A DNA stretch of 63,757 bases from Comamonadaceae bacterium (GTDB lineage Bacteria > Pseudomonadota > Gammaproteobacteria > Burkholderiales > Burkholderiaceae_C). Location: NCBI GenBank assembly GCA_027490925.1, contig JAIXXF010000030.1, positions 1-63,757 of the forward strand. Direction: 5' to 3'. The translations under genes were made by a program, and so were the position numbers. Positions 28,075-38,185 of the stretch are shown one piece after another (positions within the stretch are counted from its first letter, which is position 1; every line of letters starts with the position of its first letter). The notes beneath the pieces are model-generated. The model saw only the letters and a program-made list of their open reading frames with translations. It ran no database searches and was not told the DNA's origin.

Positions 28075-28842
28075 TCACTTGCCCTGCTTGGGCCGCGACT
28101 CAACACCAGACGGTGATTCGTCGCTGGTAGGGACATCGCCCCCAGTGATCAGGCTACGGCGGCGCTGCAAGTAGAAGTCGCGGGCGAAGGTGTATTTGTC
28201 CAGTGCGGCTTCTTCCAACACATTACCGGCCTGAAGGTAGGTTGCGCGGGTGTCCACAACGTTGAGCACCTGTAAACCGTTTCTCAGCGGATCGGCATCG
28301 ACCCGACGCAGCATGTTGCCATTGGTCTCTACGCCAAACGCCACGGTATCGCGCACGGTCGAGGGACCCAACAGTGGCAACACCAGATAAGGGCCGGCCC
28401 CCACGCCCCAGCGCCCCAGTGTCAACCCGAAATCTTCTTTGTGTTTTGGAATCCCCGCCTCGGTGGCGATGTCCAGCAAACCGCCCAAGCCGAGCAGGGT
28501 GTTGACACCAAACCGGACAGCGGTCTCCCCAGCTTGTTGTGGCTTCAACTGCAACACGCTGTTGGCGAATGTCCACACGTCGCCCAGGTTGCTGAAGAAA
28601 TTATTCACCCCGGTGCGCATGAGCTCGGGCACCACCTGCACATAACCCGTTGCGATTGGCTTCAGGACGTTGCGGTCCGCCACGTCATTGAACTGGGCGA
28701 TGCTGCGGTTGAACGGCTCGATCGGATCGCGTGGATCCCCACCAGGCCTTGTGGCACAACCGGTAGAGGCCACCGTTACCGCCAGCAGGCAGGCCAGCGA
28801 GGCTGCCTTCAAGAGGCCTGAAAACGCGTGGAAAGTTGTCAT
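28075..28842 (-). CDS. mlaA: MlaA (VacJ) outer-membrane lipoprotein
   Basis: A 255-residue lipoprotein of the outer-membrane part of the Mla system, which removes phospholipid from the outer leaflet. The lipobox is STGC, with Cys at residue 29. Family sequences: DPIEPFNRSIAQFND, NNFFSNLGDVWTFANSVLQ, RFGVNTLLGLGGLLDIATEAG, DFGLTLGRWGVGAGPYLVLPLLGPS. It is placed inside the mla operon between mlaD and mlaC; in E. coli mlaA is unlinked. Confidence 0.95.
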   Translation of the reverse strand: MTTFHAFSGLLKAASLACLLAVTVASTGCATRPGGDPRDPIEPFNRSIAQFNDVADRNVLKPIATGYVQVVPELMRTGVNNFFSNLGDVWTFANSVLQLKPQQAGETAVRFGVNTLLGLGGLLDIATEAGIPKHKEDFGLTLGRWGVGAGPYLVLPLLGPSTVRDTVAFGVETNGNMLRRVDADPLRNGLQVLNVVDTRATYLQAGNVLEEAALDKYTFARDFYLQRRRSLITGGDVPTSDESPSGVESRPKQGK

Positions 28843-29327
28843 TTTGGGGCCTCGCTGTTGGTTTTCTCCGGGCCGTCGGCCGCCTTGCTGTACAAGAACT
28901 GGCTGATCAGGTTTTCCAGCACCACAGCCGACTGCGTCTGAGAAATGGTGTCTCCCGCGGCCAGGTTTTGCGCTTCCGCGCCAGCTTCAACGCCGATGTA
29001 CTGCTCACCCAGCAAGCCCGCCGTGAGGATCTTGAGCGAGCTGTCTTTTGGAAACTGGTAACGGCTCTGCATTTCCAGGGTCACCTTGGCCTGGTAGGTC
29101 TTGTCGTCGAACGTGATCGACTCTACCCGGCCCACCACCACACCCGCGCCCTTGACGGCCGCGCGCGGCTTCAATCCGCCGATGTTGTCGAACTTTGCCA
29201 CCACCTTATAGGTGCTGTCGAAATTCAAGCTCAGAAGGTTGGCGCTTTGCAGCGCCAAGAACAGCAGCGACGCCCCCCCCAGCAAGACAAACAAACCCAC
29301 CCACACATCATTTTTGGACTGTTCCAT
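28839..29327 (-). CDS. mlaD: MlaD, MCE-domain subunit of the phospholipid transporter
   Basis: A 162-residue protein anchored by an N-terminal TM helix (VWVGLFVLLGGASLLFLALQ), with one MCE domain (TYKVVAKFDNIGGLKPRAAVKGAGVVVGRVESI; LKILTAGLLGEQYIGVEAG). Hexamers form a hydrophobic channel on the periplasmic face of MlaFE. Overlaps mlaA by four bases. Confidence 0.95.
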   Translation of the reverse strand: MEQSKNDVWVGLFVLLGGASLLFLALQSANLLSLNFDSTYKVVAKFDNIGGLKPRAAVKGAGVVVGRVESITFDDKTYQAKVTLEMQSRYQFPKDSSLKILTAGLLGEQYIGVEAGAEAQNLAAGDTISQTQSAVVLENLISQFLYSKAADGPEKTNSEAPK

Positions 29328-29337
29328 GACCTATCCC

Positions 29338-30120
29338 TTAAATGCTGAACATCAGTGCAGTGAGCACGAAGTCCAGGCCCAACACTGCAAGCGACGCGAC
29401 CACCACGGTGCGGGTGGTCGCATGGGACACACCCTCTGGCGTGGCCTGTGCCCGAAATCCTTGCAGCAACGCGACAAAAGTGACCGTCACCCCGAACACA
29501 AAGCTTTTGATCACGCCGTTGCCCACGTCTCGCCAAACGTCGACACCACCCTGCATTTGGCTCCAGAAGGCGCCCGCGTCCACACCGATCATGGCCACGC
29601 CGACCACCCAACCGCCGATGATGCCTACAGCGCTGAACACCGCGGCCAGCAGGGGCATGGTGATCACGCCCGCCCAGAAACGGGGGGCCAATATGCGGGT
29701 CACCGGGTCGACCGCCATCATTTCCATGGCGCTCAATTGTTCGCCCGCCTTCATCAGGCCGATCTCGGCTGTGAGCGACGTGCCGGCGCGACCTGCAAAA
29801 AGCAGCGCCGTGACCACCGGCCCCAGTTCACGCACCAAGCTGAGCGCCACCAGCAGACCCAGTGCCTCGGTTGCCCCATAACGCTGCAGCGTGTAGAAGC
29901 CCTGCAGGCCCAGCACAAAACCGACGAACAAGCCGGAGACCGCAATGATGGCGAGCGAATAATTGCCTAAAAAGTGAATCTGATCGCGCACCAGACCGAA
30001 TCGGCCCAAGCTCTTGGGCAGTGACGCGAGCAGACGCAAAAACAGCCTGGCGGCAAAACCCAGGTCGGCCATTAGTTGGCGCACCCCGAAACCCACGCGC
30101 GCCGGGTTGAGTCGGTTCAT
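29338..30120 (-). CDS. mlaE: MlaE, permease of the phospholipid transporter
   Basis: A 260-residue permease with about five TM helices. Typical sequences are QIHFLGNYSLAIIAVSGLFVGFVLGLQGFYTL, ELGPVVTALLFAGRAGTSLTAEIG, and MKAGEQLSAMEMMAVDPV. Overlaps mlaF by four bases and precedes mlaD by 10. Confidence 0.96.
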   Translation of the reverse strand: MNRLNPARVGFGVRQLMADLGFAARLFLRLLASLPKSLGRFGLVRDQIHFLGNYSLAIIAVSGLFVGFVLGLQGFYTLQRYGATEALGLLVALSLVRELGPVVTALLFAGRAGTSLTAEIGLMKAGEQLSAMEMMAVDPVTRILAPRFWAGVITMPLLAAVFSAVGIIGGWVVGVAMIGVDAGAFWSQMQGGVDVWRDVGNGVIKSFVFGVTVTFVALLQGFRAQATPEGVSHATTRTVVVASLAVLGLDFVLTALMFSI

Positions 30121-30932
30121 GCCGATGTCCTGGTGAAATCGTCGGCCACAGACGCCGCCGGGTAGTGAAAGGCCACGGGCCCATCGGGCAAGGCATTGAC
30201 AAACTGCCGTACCAGCGGATCGTCGCTGTGTCGCACCTCATCTGGCGTGCCTTGCGCGGCAATGCCGCCGTTGGCCAAGATGATCACTTTGTCCGCAATG
30301 TGGAAGGTTTCTTCCAGATCGTGAGACACGATCACGCTGGTGATGCCCAACGCGTCGTTCAATTGGCGAATCAACCGAGCTGCTGTACCCAAAGAAATTG
30401 GGTCCAGACCGGCGAATGGTTCATCGTACATGATGAGATCGGGGTCCAACGCGATCGCGCGGGCGAGCGCGACCCGGCGAGCCATGCCCCCAGAAATCTC
30501 GCTGGGCATCAGGTCTCGCGCACCGCGCAGCCCAACCGCGTTGAGCTTCATCAGCACCACATCCCGGATCACATCGGGCGGCAGGTCGGTGTGCTCACGC
30601 AGCGGGAAAGCCACGTTGTCGAACACGCTGAGGTCGGTGAACAGCGCACCGAATTGAAACAGCATGCCCATGCGCCGCCTAACCTCGTACAGGCCTTTGG
30701 CGTCCATGGCCCCGACGTCGCGCCCATCAAAAAGTGTCTGGCCGTGCTGCGCCCGCTGTTGCCCGCCAATCAAACGCAGCACGGTGGTCTTGCCGCCGCC
30801 AGACGCGCCCATCAGCGCGGTCACCTTACCGCGGGGGATGGTGAGCGACACGTTGTTCAGGATCACGCGCTGCCCGTAACCGAAGGTCAGGTGGTTGAGT
30901 TCAACGAGCGGCGTGGCGTCAGGTGGGTTCAT
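30117..30932 (-). CDS. mlaF: MlaF, ATPase of the phospholipid transporter
   Basis: A 271-residue ABC ATPase powering MlaFEDB. Walker A GASGGGKTT, Q-loop LFQFGALF, signature ISGGMARRVALARA, Walker B LIMYDEPFAGLDP, switch His in VSHDLEET. The ATG at 30932 is taken; the longer upstream frame crosses the terminator and direct repeats, so it is not coding. First gene of mlaFEDACB, and probably of the long minus-strand run to tatC. Confidence 0.96.
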   Translation of the reverse strand: MNPPDATPLVELNHLTFGYGQRVILNNVSLTIPRGKVTALMGASGGGKTTVLRLIGGQQRAQHGQTLFDGRDVGAMDAKGLYEVRRRMGMLFQFGALFTDLSVFDNVAFPLREHTDLPPDVIRDVVLMKLNAVGLRGARDLMPSEISGGMARRVALARAIALDPDLIMYDEPFAGLDPISLGTAARLIRQLNDALGITSVIVSHDLEETFHIADKVIILANGGIAAQGTPDEVRHSDDPLVRQFVNALPDGPVAFHYPAASVADDFTRTSA

Positions 30933-30969
30933 GAATGACAAAAGCCGATCAAGTCGGCCCTTGCATGAT

Positions 30970-31010
30970 AGGGGATAAGCAAAAAGTGTTCTCGCGAGGG
31001 GACAAGCAAA
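30970..31010. repeat. Two direct 14-bp repeats upstream of mlaF
   Basis: AGGGGATAAGCAAA (30970-30983) and AGGGGACAAGCAAA (30997-31010) match in 13 of 14 bases, with a 27-bp period. The palindrome CTCGCGAG (30991-30998) lies at the second copy. They sit 37-78 bp before the mlaF start, a place suited to operator sites. Confidence 0.5.
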
Positions 31011-31037
31011 CGGGGGGCGGCACGCGCGCGCCCCCCG
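31011..31037 (-). terminator. Probable terminator after gltBD
   Basis: A perfect 9-bp GC-only stem (31011-31019 with 31029-31037), 24 bp after the gltD stop. On the minus strand it is followed by TTTGCTTGT, a weak T-tract, so Rho help is possible. Confidence 0.6.
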
Positions 31038-31060
31038 CTTGTGCGGTCGTTGACCCGGAA

Positions 31061-32527
31061 TCAGCGCGGCAGGTCGCTGTAACCCATCAGGAACTCGTCC
31101 ACCGCGCGGGCCGCCTGGCGCCCTTCGCGAATCGCCCACACCACCAGGCTTTGGCCACGGCGGATGTCGCCCGCCGCAAACACCTTGGGCACGTTGGTGG
31201 CGTAGCCGCCAGAAAAGTCGGTGCTGGCCTTGGCGTTGCCTCGGGCATCCTTCTCAATACCAAACGATTCCAGTACCGAGCCCACGGGTGACACAAAACC
31301 CATGGCCAACAGCACCAGGTCGGCCTTCAGTGTTTGTTCGGTGCCTGGCACCTCCACCATCTTGCCGTCTTTCCACTCCACCCGCACCGTTTTGAGGCCT
31401 GTCACCTTGCCTTTGTCACCGATGAGCTCTTTGGTGGAAATAGCGAACTCGCGCTCACAACCCTCTTCATGGCTGGAGCTGGTGCGCAGCTTCACCGGCC
31501 AGTAAGGCCAGGTCATCGGGCGGTTTTCCTCAACTGGGGGCTGGGGCATCAGTTCAAACTGGGTCACGCTGGCCGCACCGTGGCGATTACTGGTGCCCAC
31601 ACAGTCGGAACCCGTGTCGCCACCACCGATGACGATCACGTGCTTGCCGTCGGCACGCAACTGACTTTTGAGCTTGTCGCCAGCATTGACTTTGTTCTGC
31701 TGTGGCAAAAACTCCATGGCAAAGTGCACGCCGTCGAGCTCGCGGCCGGGCACAGGCAGGTCTCGCGACTGCTCGGCGCCGCCAGTCAGCACCACCGCGT
31801 CAAAGTCCTGCTGCAGCTGCTTGGGAGAGATGGTCTCCCTGGCCCAATTGGTGACCTTGGAGTCCTTGGGCAGGTCACCCACCATCACGCCGGTGCGGAA
31901 AGTGACGCCCTCTTTTTGCATCTGCTCTACCCGGCGGTCGATGTGGGTCTTCTCCATCTTGAAGTCGGGGATACCATAGCGCAACAGCCCTCCCACACGG
32001 TCGTTCTTTTCGAACACGGTCACATCGTGGCCCACGCGGGCCAGCTGTTGTGCCGCTGCCAGGCCCGCTGGTCCAGACCCCACCACGGCAACCTTCTTGC
32101 CGGTCTTGTGCTTAGAAATCTGCGGGGTGACCCAACCCTCAGACCACGCACGGTCAATGATCGCGTGTTCGATCGACTTGATGCCCACCGCGTCATCGTT
32201 GACGTTGAGTGTGCAGGCAGCTTCGCACGGCGCCGGGCAGATGCGGCCAGTGAACTCAGGAAAGTTGTTGGTGCTGTGCAGCACCGTGATCGCATTGTGC
32301 CAATCGCCCTGATAGACGAGGTCGTTGAAGTCGGGGATGACGTTGTTGACCGGACAGCCGCTGTTGCAAAACGGCGTGCCGCAATCCATGCAGCGCGAGG
32401 CTTGCAGTTTGGCCTGTTCGTCGTTCAGGCCAATGACGAATTCTTTGTAGTTTTTGAGACGCTCGCCCACGGGCTTGTAACCCTCTTCGAGCCGCTCAAA
32501 CTCCATGAAACCGGTGACTTTTCCCAT
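31061..32527 (-). CDS. gltD: Glutamate synthase (NADPH) small subunit GltD
   Basis: A 488-residue flavoprotein that takes electrons from NADPH and passes them to the large subunit for glutamine plus 2-oxoglutarate to two glutamate. The N-terminal low-potential cluster ligands begin with C46, C49, C54 and C58 ([14 protein letters not shown]) and continue in [12 protein letters not shown] fold: [21 protein letters not shown] fold: [11 protein letters not shown]. Thirty-two bases after gltB. Confidence 0.97.
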   Translation of the reverse strand: MGKVTGFMEFERLEEGYKPVGERLKNYKEFVIGLNDEQAKLQASRCMDCGTPFCNSGCPVNNVIPDFNDLVYQGDWHNAITVLHSTNNFPEFTGRICPAPCEAACTLNVNDDAVGIKSIEHAIIDRAWSEGWVTPQISKHKTGKKVAVVGSGPAGLAAAQQLARVGHDVTVFEKNDRVGGLLRYGIPDFKMEKTHIDRRVEQMQKEGVTFRTGVMVGDLPKDSKVTNWARETISPKQLQQDFDAVVLTGGAEQSRDLPVPGRELDGVHFAMEFLPQQNKVNAGDKLKSQLRADGKHVIVIGGGDTGSDCVGTSNRHGAASVTQFELMPQPPVEENRPMTWPYWPVKLRTSSSHEEGCEREFAISTKELIGDKGKVTGLKTVRVEWKDGKMVEVPGTEQTLKADLVLLAMGFVSPVGSVLESFGIEKDARGNAKASTDFSGGYATNVPKVFAAGDIRRGQSLVVWAIREGRQAARAVDEFLMGYSDLPR

Positions 32528-32559
32528 TTTTCAGTCCTGTTCTTGCAGAGATGGTCGAA

Positions 32560-35500
32560 TCAAGCCGCTACTTTTTTGATAGCGCCGTCGGTGGTGGGTG
32601 ATTTCGCGTTTTGCTTGTTGCGTGCCGCGATTTCTCCCAAAGCGCGCTTGTACTCGGTCGGAAAGACCTTGACAAACTTTTGGCGTGCTTCGGTCCAGTT
32701 GTCCAGCAGTTCGCGCGCGCGCTTGCTGCCGGTCCAGCGGTTGTGGTCTTCGAGCAGCTTCTTCAGTTGCGCTTCGTCGGTTTGGTCGCGGTGCCAAATG
32801 GAGCGGTCGACACTGGTTTCTTGCTCCTTGGCAGACAGCACCTTCTCTAAGGTCACCATGGCGGTGTTGCAGCGCTTGGCGAACTGACCGTCTTCGTCGT
32901 AGACGTAAGCGATGCCACCCGACATGCCTGCTGCAAAGTTGCGCCCCGTCCTGCCGAGCACCGCCACCGTGCCACCGGTCATGTATTCGCAGCCGTGATC
33001 GCCTGTGCCTTCCACCACAGCGGTCGCGCCAGACAAACGCACTGCAAAGCGCTCACCACCGACCCCACTGAAGAAGGCTTCACCTGTGGTGGCGCCGTAC
33101 AGGGCGGTGTTACCGATGATGGTGTTTTGGGCGGCTGCGCCACGGAAGTCAATGCTCGGGCGCACCACCACACGGCCACCACTCAGTCCCTTACCGGTGT
33201 AGTCGTTCGCATCGCCAATCAGATACAGCGTGATGCCGCGCGCCAGGAACGCGCCAAACGATTGGCCACCGGTGCCTTCGAGCTGAATGCGGACGGTGTC
33301 GTCTGGCAGGCCTTCCGGGTGCACTTTGGTCAGCGCTCCCGACAGCATCGCACCCACCGAGCGGTTGACGTTGCGGGCCACCTCGATGAACTGGACTTTC
33401 TCCCCTTTGTCGATAGCGGCCTTCGACTTGGCGATCAGCACATTGTCCAGGCTCTTCTCCAGCCCGTGGTCTTGGGTATCGGTGTGGTGCCGCGGCACGT
33501 CCGCAGGGACTGGCGGCTGCGCGAACAAGCGGCTGAAATCCAGGCCTTGTGCTTTCCAGTGCTCGATGCCCTTCTTGATGTCGAGCAAATCGGTGCGACC
33601 GATCAGGTCGTCGAACTTGCGGATACCCAGTTGGGCCATGATCTGACGAACCTCTTCAGCGATGAAGAAGAAGTAGTTGACCACGTGCTCCGGTTTGCCT
33701 GCGAACTTCTGGCGCAGCACCGGGTCCTGGGTGGCCACACCCACCGGGCAGGTGTTCAGGTGGCATTTGCGCATCATGATGCAGCCCTCGACCACCAGGG
33801 GGGCGGTCGCAAAGCCGAACTCGTCGGCACCCAGCAACGCGCCAATGGCGACGTCGCGACCCGTCTTCATCTGACCATCGGCCTGGACGCGCACTCGGCC
33901 GCGCAAACGGTTGAGCACCAAGGTTTGCTGGGTCTCGGCCAGGCCAATCTCCCACGGACCGCCTGCGTGCTTGATGGACGACCAAGGCGACGCGCCGGTG
34001 CCACCGTCGTGTCCGGCGATCACCAGGTGGTCGCTCTTGCACTTGGTCACGCCCGCAGCGATGGTGCCCACCCCGACCTCAGACACCAGCTTGGTGCTGA
34101 TGCTGGCGTGGGGTGCGACGTTCTTCAAGTCGTGGATCAGCTGGGCCAAGTCCTCGATGGAGTAGATGTCGTGGTGCGGGGGCGGAGAAATCAGGCCCAC
34201 TCCGGGCACCGAGTAGCGGAGCTTGCCGATGTAGTCGGACACCTTGCCCCCCGGCAACTGGCCGCCCTCACCTGGCTTGGCGCCCTGGGCCATCTTGATC
34301 TGGATCTGGTCTGCGCTGCTCAGGTATTCGGCGGTCACTCCGAATCGACCCGATGCGACTTGCTTGATCTTGGATCGCAGCGAATCCCCCGCGTTGAGTT
34401 CGTAGTCCGCCTCGACCACGTCTTTGCCCACGATGCTGGACAAGGTGGCACCTTGCTTGATGGGGATGCCCTTCAGCTCGTTGCGGTACCGCACTGGGTC
34501 TTCACCGCCTTCGCCGGTGTTGCTCTTGCCGCCGATTCGGTTCATCGCGACCGCAAGGGTCGCATGGGCCTCGGTGGAGATGGAGCCGAGAGACATGGCA
34601 CCGGTGGCGAAGCGTTTGACGATCTCGCTTGCGGGTTCAACCTCATCGACCGAGATGGCTTTGGCCGGATCGATCTTGAACTCAAACAATCCGCGCAACG
34701 TCATGTGGCGCTTGCTTTGGTCGTTGATGATCTGTGCGTATTCCTTGTACGTGCTCCAGTTGTTGGCACGGGCGCTGTGTTGGAGCTTGGCAATGGCATC
34801 GGGCGTCCACATGTGGTCCTCGCCCCGCACGCGCCAGGCGTATTCACCGCCGGTGTCCAGCATGGACGCGAGCAATGGGTCGTCGCTGAACGCGGCCTTG
34901 TGCATGCGAATGGCTTCTTCAGCGATCTCGAACACGCCGATGCCTTCGACACGGCTGGCCGTGCCAGTGAAGTACTTTTGTACGGTTTCGGTGTTCAGGC
35001 CGATGGCCTCGAACAACTGAGCGCCGCAGTAGCTCATGTACGTGCTCACGCCCATCTTGGACATGATCTTCGACAAACCTTTGCCGATCGCCTTGACGTA
35101 GTTGTAGATCGCCTTGTCTGCGCTCAGGTCGCCCGGCAGATTTTGGTGAATGGAAGCCAGGGTTTCCATGGCCAAGTAGGGGTGAACCCCTTCTGCACCG
35201 TAGCCAGCCAACACGCCGAAGTGGTGGACTTCGCGGGCCGAGCCGGTTTCCACCACCAGACCGGCGGTGGTGCGCAACCCAGCGCCCACGAGGTGTTGGT
35301 GGATGGCCGACAACGCCAGCAGTGCCGGGATGGCAATTTGCGTCGGCGACACGGCGCGGTCGCTGATGATCAGGATGTTGCTGCCGCCTTTGATGGCGTC
35401 CACCGCTTCTGCGCACAGCGAGGCCAGCTTGGCCTCAACACCCTCGTGGCCCCACGACAGGGGATAGGTGATGTCCAGCGTGGCGCTGCGAAACTTGCCC

Positions 35501-37284
35501 TGGGTGTGCTTTTCGATGTCACGCAGCTTGGCCATGTCGGCAAAGTTCAAGATGGGCTGGCTGACTTCCAAGCGCATCGGCGGGTTGACCTGGTTGATGT
35601 CCAACAGGTTGGGTTTCGGGCCGATGAAGGAGACCAGCGACATCACTATCGCTTCGCGGATCGGGTCAATAGGCGGGTTGGTCACTTGCGCGAACAACTG
35701 CTTGAAATAGTTGTACAGCGGCTTATTTTTGTTGGACAGCACCGCCAGTGGGCTGTCATTGCCCATGGAGCCGATCGCTTCTTCACCGGCCGCCGCCATG
35801 GGCGACATCAGGAACTTGAGGTCTTCTTGGGTGTAGCCAAACGCTTGCTGGCGGTCCAGCAGGGTCACGCTGCTTTCTTGGGCGGTGGCGGACTCGCCGC
35901 CGCCTGCCACGTCGTCCAGCTTGATGCGCAGGTTTTCAATCCACTGCTTGTAGGGCTTTGTGTTGGCGAGGTTGGCCTTGAGCTCCTCGTCGTCGATCAT
36001 GCGGCCCTGTTCCAAGTCGATCAGAAACATCTTGCCCGGTTGCAGGCGCCATTTGCGAACGATCTTGTTTTCGGGCACAGGCAAAACACCCGATTCGGAC
36101 CCCATGATGACGAGGTCATCGTCGGTGATGCAGTAGCGCGACGGGCGCAGACCGTTGCGGTCGAGTGTGGCGCCGATCTGGCGACCGTCGGTGAACACGA
36201 TTGAGGCGGGCCCGTCCCAGGGCTCCATCATGGCGGCGTGGTATTCGTAGAAAGCCTTGCGTCGCTCGTCCATGGTGGTGTGCTGTTCCCAGGGCTCGGG
36301 AATCATCATCATCACCGCTTGGCTGATCGGGTAGCCAGCCATCGTCAGCAACTCCAAGCAGTTGTCGAAGGTGGCGGTGTCGGACTGGTCTGCGAAGCTG
36401 ATGGGGTACAGCTTTTGCAGGTCGGCGGCCAAGACCGGGGAAGACATCACGCCTTCGCGCGCTTTCATCCAGTTGTAATTGCCTTTGACGGTGTTGATTT
36501 CACCGTTGTGCGCCACGTAGCGGTAGGGGTGGGCCAACGGCCACTCAGGGAAGGTGTTGGTAGAAAAACGCTGGTGCACCAATCCAAGGGCAGAGACGCA
36601 GCGCTGGTCTTGCAAATCAAGGTAGTAGGTGCCCACTTGATCGGCCAGAAGCAGGCCTTTGTAGACCACCGTGCGGCTGGACATGCTCGGCACGTAGTAC
36701 TCTTTGCTGTGCTTGAGCTGCAGGTTCTGGATGGCGGCACTGGCGGTTTTGCGGATCACATACAGCTTGCGCTCCAACGCGTCCTGAACAATGACGTCGC
36801 TGCCGCGTCCGATGAACACTTGGCGCAACACCGGTTCCTTGTCGCGCACGGTGGGCGACATCGGCATGTCGCGGTTGACCGGCACATCGCGCCAGCCCAA
36901 CAGCACCTGCCCCTCGGCCTTGATGGCGCGCTCCATCTCCTGTTCGCAAGCCAGTCGCGAAGCGTGCTCTTTGGGCAAGAAGATCATGCCCACGCCGTAC
37001 TCGCCTTGCGGCGGCAGTGCAACGCCCTGCTTGGCCATTTCTTCGCGGTAAAGCGCGTCGGGCAGCTGGATCAGGATGCCTGCGCCATCACCCATCAGCT
37101 TGTCTGCGCCCACCGCACCCCGGTGATCGAGGTTCTCCAAAATCTTCAAACCCTGCTGAACAATGGCGTGGGATTTCTCACCGCGGATGTGCGCGACAAA
37201 GCCAACGCCACAAGCGTCGTGCTCGTTGTTGGCCGAGTACAGGCCGTGTTGTTGCAAGTGGGCGATTTCAGCAGCCGTGGTCAT
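32560..37284 (-). CDS. gltB: Glutamate synthase (NADPH) large subunit GltB
   Basis: A 1574-residue enzyme with four parts: N-terminal Ntn-type glutaminase, central domain, FMN-binding synthase barrel, and C-terminal beta-helix. The nucleophile should be C25 (HDACGVGF) after removal of a 24-residue propeptide. The [3Fe-4S] ligands are in [28 protein letters not shown] and [13 protein letters not shown] belong to the synthase domain. AGGAG precedes the ATG. The last codons (AIKKVAA) coincide with the hairpin block of the dispersed repeat at 32567-32583. A promoter is predicted at 37315-37343. Confidence 0.97.
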   Translation of the reverse strand: MTTAAEIAHLQQHGLYSANNEHDACGVGFVAHIRGEKSHAIVQQGLKILENLDHRGAVGADKLMGDGAGILIQLPDALYREEMAKQGVALPPQGEYGVGMIFLPKEHASRLACEQEMERAIKAEGQVLLGWRDVPVNRDMPMSPTVRDKEPVLRQVFIGRGSDVIVQDALERKLYVIRKTASAAIQNLQLKHSKEYYVPSMSSRTVVYKGLLLADQVGTYYLDLQDQRCVSALGLVHQRFSTNTFPEWPLAHPYRYVAHNGEINTVKGNYNWMKAREGVMSSPVLAADLQKLYPISFADQSDTATFDNCLELLTMAGYPISQAVMMMIPEPWEQHTTMDERRKAFYEYHAAMMEPWDGPASIVFTDGRQIGATLDRNGLRPSRYCITDDDLVIMGSESGVLPVPENKIVRKWRLQPGKMFLIDLEQGRMIDDEELKANLANTKPYKQWIENLRIKLDDVAGGGESATAQESSVTLLDRQQAFGYTQEDLKFLMSPMAAAGEEAIGSMGNDSPLAVLSNKNKPLYNYFKQLFAQVTNPPIDPIREAIVMSLVSFIGPKPNLLDINQVNPPMRLEVSQPILNFADMAKLRDIEKHTQGKFRSATLDITYPLSWGHEGVEAKLASLCAEAVDAIKGGSNILIISDRAVSPTQIAIPALLALSAIHQHLVGAGLRTTAGLVVETGSAREVHHFGVLAGYGAEGVHPYLAMETLASIHQNLPGDLSADKAIYNYVKAIGKGLSKIMSKMGVSTYMSYCGAQLFEAIGLNTETVQKYFTGTASRVEGIGVFEIAEEAIRMHKAAFSDDPLLASMLDTGGEYAWRVRGEDHMWTPDAIAKLQHSARANNWSTYKEYAQIINDQSKRHMTLRGLFEFKIDPAKAISVDEVEPASEIVKRFATGAMSLGSISTEAHATLAVAMNRIGGKSNTGEGGEDPVRYRNELKGIPIKQGATLSSIVGKDVVEADYELNAGDSLRSKIKQVASGRFGVTAEYLSSADQIQIKMAQGAKPGEGGQLPGGKVSDYIGKLRYSVPGVGLISPPPHHDIYSIEDLAQLIHDLKNVAPHASISTKLVSEVGVGTIAAGVTKCKSDHLVIAGHDGGTGASPWSSIKHAGGPWEIGLAETQQTLVLNRLRGRVRVQADGQMKTGRDVAIGALLGADEFGFATAPLVVEGCIMMRKCHLNTCPVGVATQDPVLRQKFAGKPEHVVNYFFFIAEEVRQIMAQLGIRKFDDLIGRTDLLDIKKGIEHWKAQGLDFSRLFAQPPVPADVPRHHTDTQDHGLEKSLDNVLIAKSKAAIDKGEKVQFIEVARNVNRSVGAMLSGALTKVHPEGLPDDTVRIQLEGTGGQSFGAFLARGITLYLIGDANDYTGKGLSGGRVVVRPSIDFRGAAAQNTIIGNTALYGATTGEAFFSGVGGERFAVRLSGATAVVEGTGDHGCEYMTGGTVAVLGRTGRNFAAGMSGGIAYVYDEDGQFAKRCNTAMVTLEKVLSAKEQETSVDRSIWHRDQTDEAQLKKLLEDHNRWTGSKRARELLDNWTEARQKFVKVFPTEYKRALGEIAARNKQNAKSPTTDGAIKKVAA
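32567..32583 (+). repeat. Hairpin block of the dispersed repeat (copy D, partial)
   Basis: GCTACTTTTTTGATAGC matches the copy C hairpin block in 16 of 17 bases. The second block (GGGCT at +37) is absent, so this is a partial copy or a chance match. It overlaps the last codons of gltB. Confidence 0.4.
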
Positions 37285-37314
37285 GGCGCACTCCTAAGGT
37301 TCACAGGGAAAGCG

Positions 37315-37343
37315 AGCATAGACCAATGCAACATCGATGCCAA
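37315..37343 (-). promoter_or_regulatory. Predicted promoter of gltBD
   Basis: Minus strand: TTGGCA (37338-37343), 17-bp spacer, TATGCT (37315-37320), about 30 bp before the gltB ATG. The RAYT-flanking repeat ends only 12 bp upstream of the -35 box. Confidence 0.5.
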
Positions 37344-37354
37344 GCAAATCATTC

Positions 37355-38166
37355 GGGGTCAGATTCCAAATTATTGGGTCAATTACTGCAAGTAGAAAAT
37401 TAGGGACAGATTAATCCAGCCATCACGAACGCTTTTTCGGGCGGCCCGGCACGGATTTGCTGACTCGACGGGCCGTTTGCGATCCCAATTCGGCCCTGAA
37501 GTCGTCGGTGCCGAGCGGCCAGCCGGTGAGCACCGAATCGGTCAGCGCCGTTTCGGTGTCTTTCGTCAACCCACGGCGCACCCACTCTGCGTACGCCGCT
37601 TCCCGCGCGAAAGGCGTGTTCCCGAACGTCCAGTACAGCGGGTGGGGGGTGATGAGCCTGTCTGTGCATGCCCCGATGTAGTGCCGGTGGCTGGACCACA
37701 CATGGTGCGCCGCTTCGGCCACCAAGCCTGCGCGCACGGGGTTGAGGTCGATGTACGCCATGCAGGCCAAGGCATACCGCTCGGTCTCGATCAATGTGGA
37801 CCGGTAACGGCCCTCCCACAACGTGCCGGTGCGGCCCGTTCGGTCGTTGAAATACCGCACGTAGCGCCGCCCCACAGCCTGCATCATCTGCGACACACCG
37901 GTGTTGGTCTCAGGGGACAGCAGCAGGTGGAAATGGTTGTCCATCAGCACGTAGGCATGGATCCGAACAGCATGCTGCGCCGCGTGTTCGCCCAGGAGCT
38001 GCAACATGAAGCGGCGATCGTCGTCGGACAAAAAAATGGTTTGCCGGTTGTTGCCGCGCTGGATGACGTGGTGCGGATAGCCAGGAACGGTGAGACGAGG
38101 AAGACGGGCCATGGTGCGCTCCACAAGCAGGGGCCGCTGCGAACCTGAAAATCAGAATCTGACCCC
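37355..38166 (-). mobile_element. RAYT-type element: Y1 transposase gene with inverted flanking repeats
   Basis: GGGGTCAGATTC at 37355-37366 and its inverse GAATCTGACCCC at 38155-38166 frame the transposase gene as 12-bp perfect inverted repeats. A related-looking TTAGGGACAGATTAA lies at 37399-37413, inside the left end. No target-site duplication was seen, as expected for single-strand Y1-type mobility. Whether the element still moves cannot be told from sequence. Confidence 0.7.
37423..38112 (-). CDS. REP-associated tyrosine transposase (RAYT, IS200/IS605-like Y1 family)
   Basis: A 229-residue HUH single-strand nuclease related to IS200/IS605 TnpA. PGYPHHVIQRGNNRQ is the typical N-terminus; the HUH motif is NHFHLLL at about residues 61-67; the region KDR-like GTLWEGRYRSTLIETERYALACMAYIDLNPVRAGLV is characteristic of RAYTs, with candidate catalytic Tyr residues. 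ATG at 38112 is supported by GGAG seven bases upstream. The gene appears intact. RAYTs are usually single-copy, domesticated proteins associated with palindromic repeats rather than active insertion sequences. Confidence 0.9.
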   Translation of the reverse strand: MARLPRLTVPGYPHHVIQRGNNRQTIFLSDDDRRFMLQLLGEHAAQHAVRIHAYVLMDNHFHLLLSPETNTGVSQMMQAVGRRYVRYFNDRTGRTGTLWEGRYRSTLIETERYALACMAYIDLNPVRAGLVAEAAHHVWSSHRHYIGACTDRLITPHPLYWTFGNTPFAREAAYAEWVRRGLTKDTETALTDSVLTGWPLGTDDFRAELGSQTARRVSKSVPGRPKKRS

Positions 38167-38185
38167 AAATAAGATGGGGAGTCGA

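Noticed and set aside
32995-36204. A 1069-codon plus-strand frame
   Set aside because: It is the shadow of gltB on the opposite strand; the translated sequence has no domain pattern.
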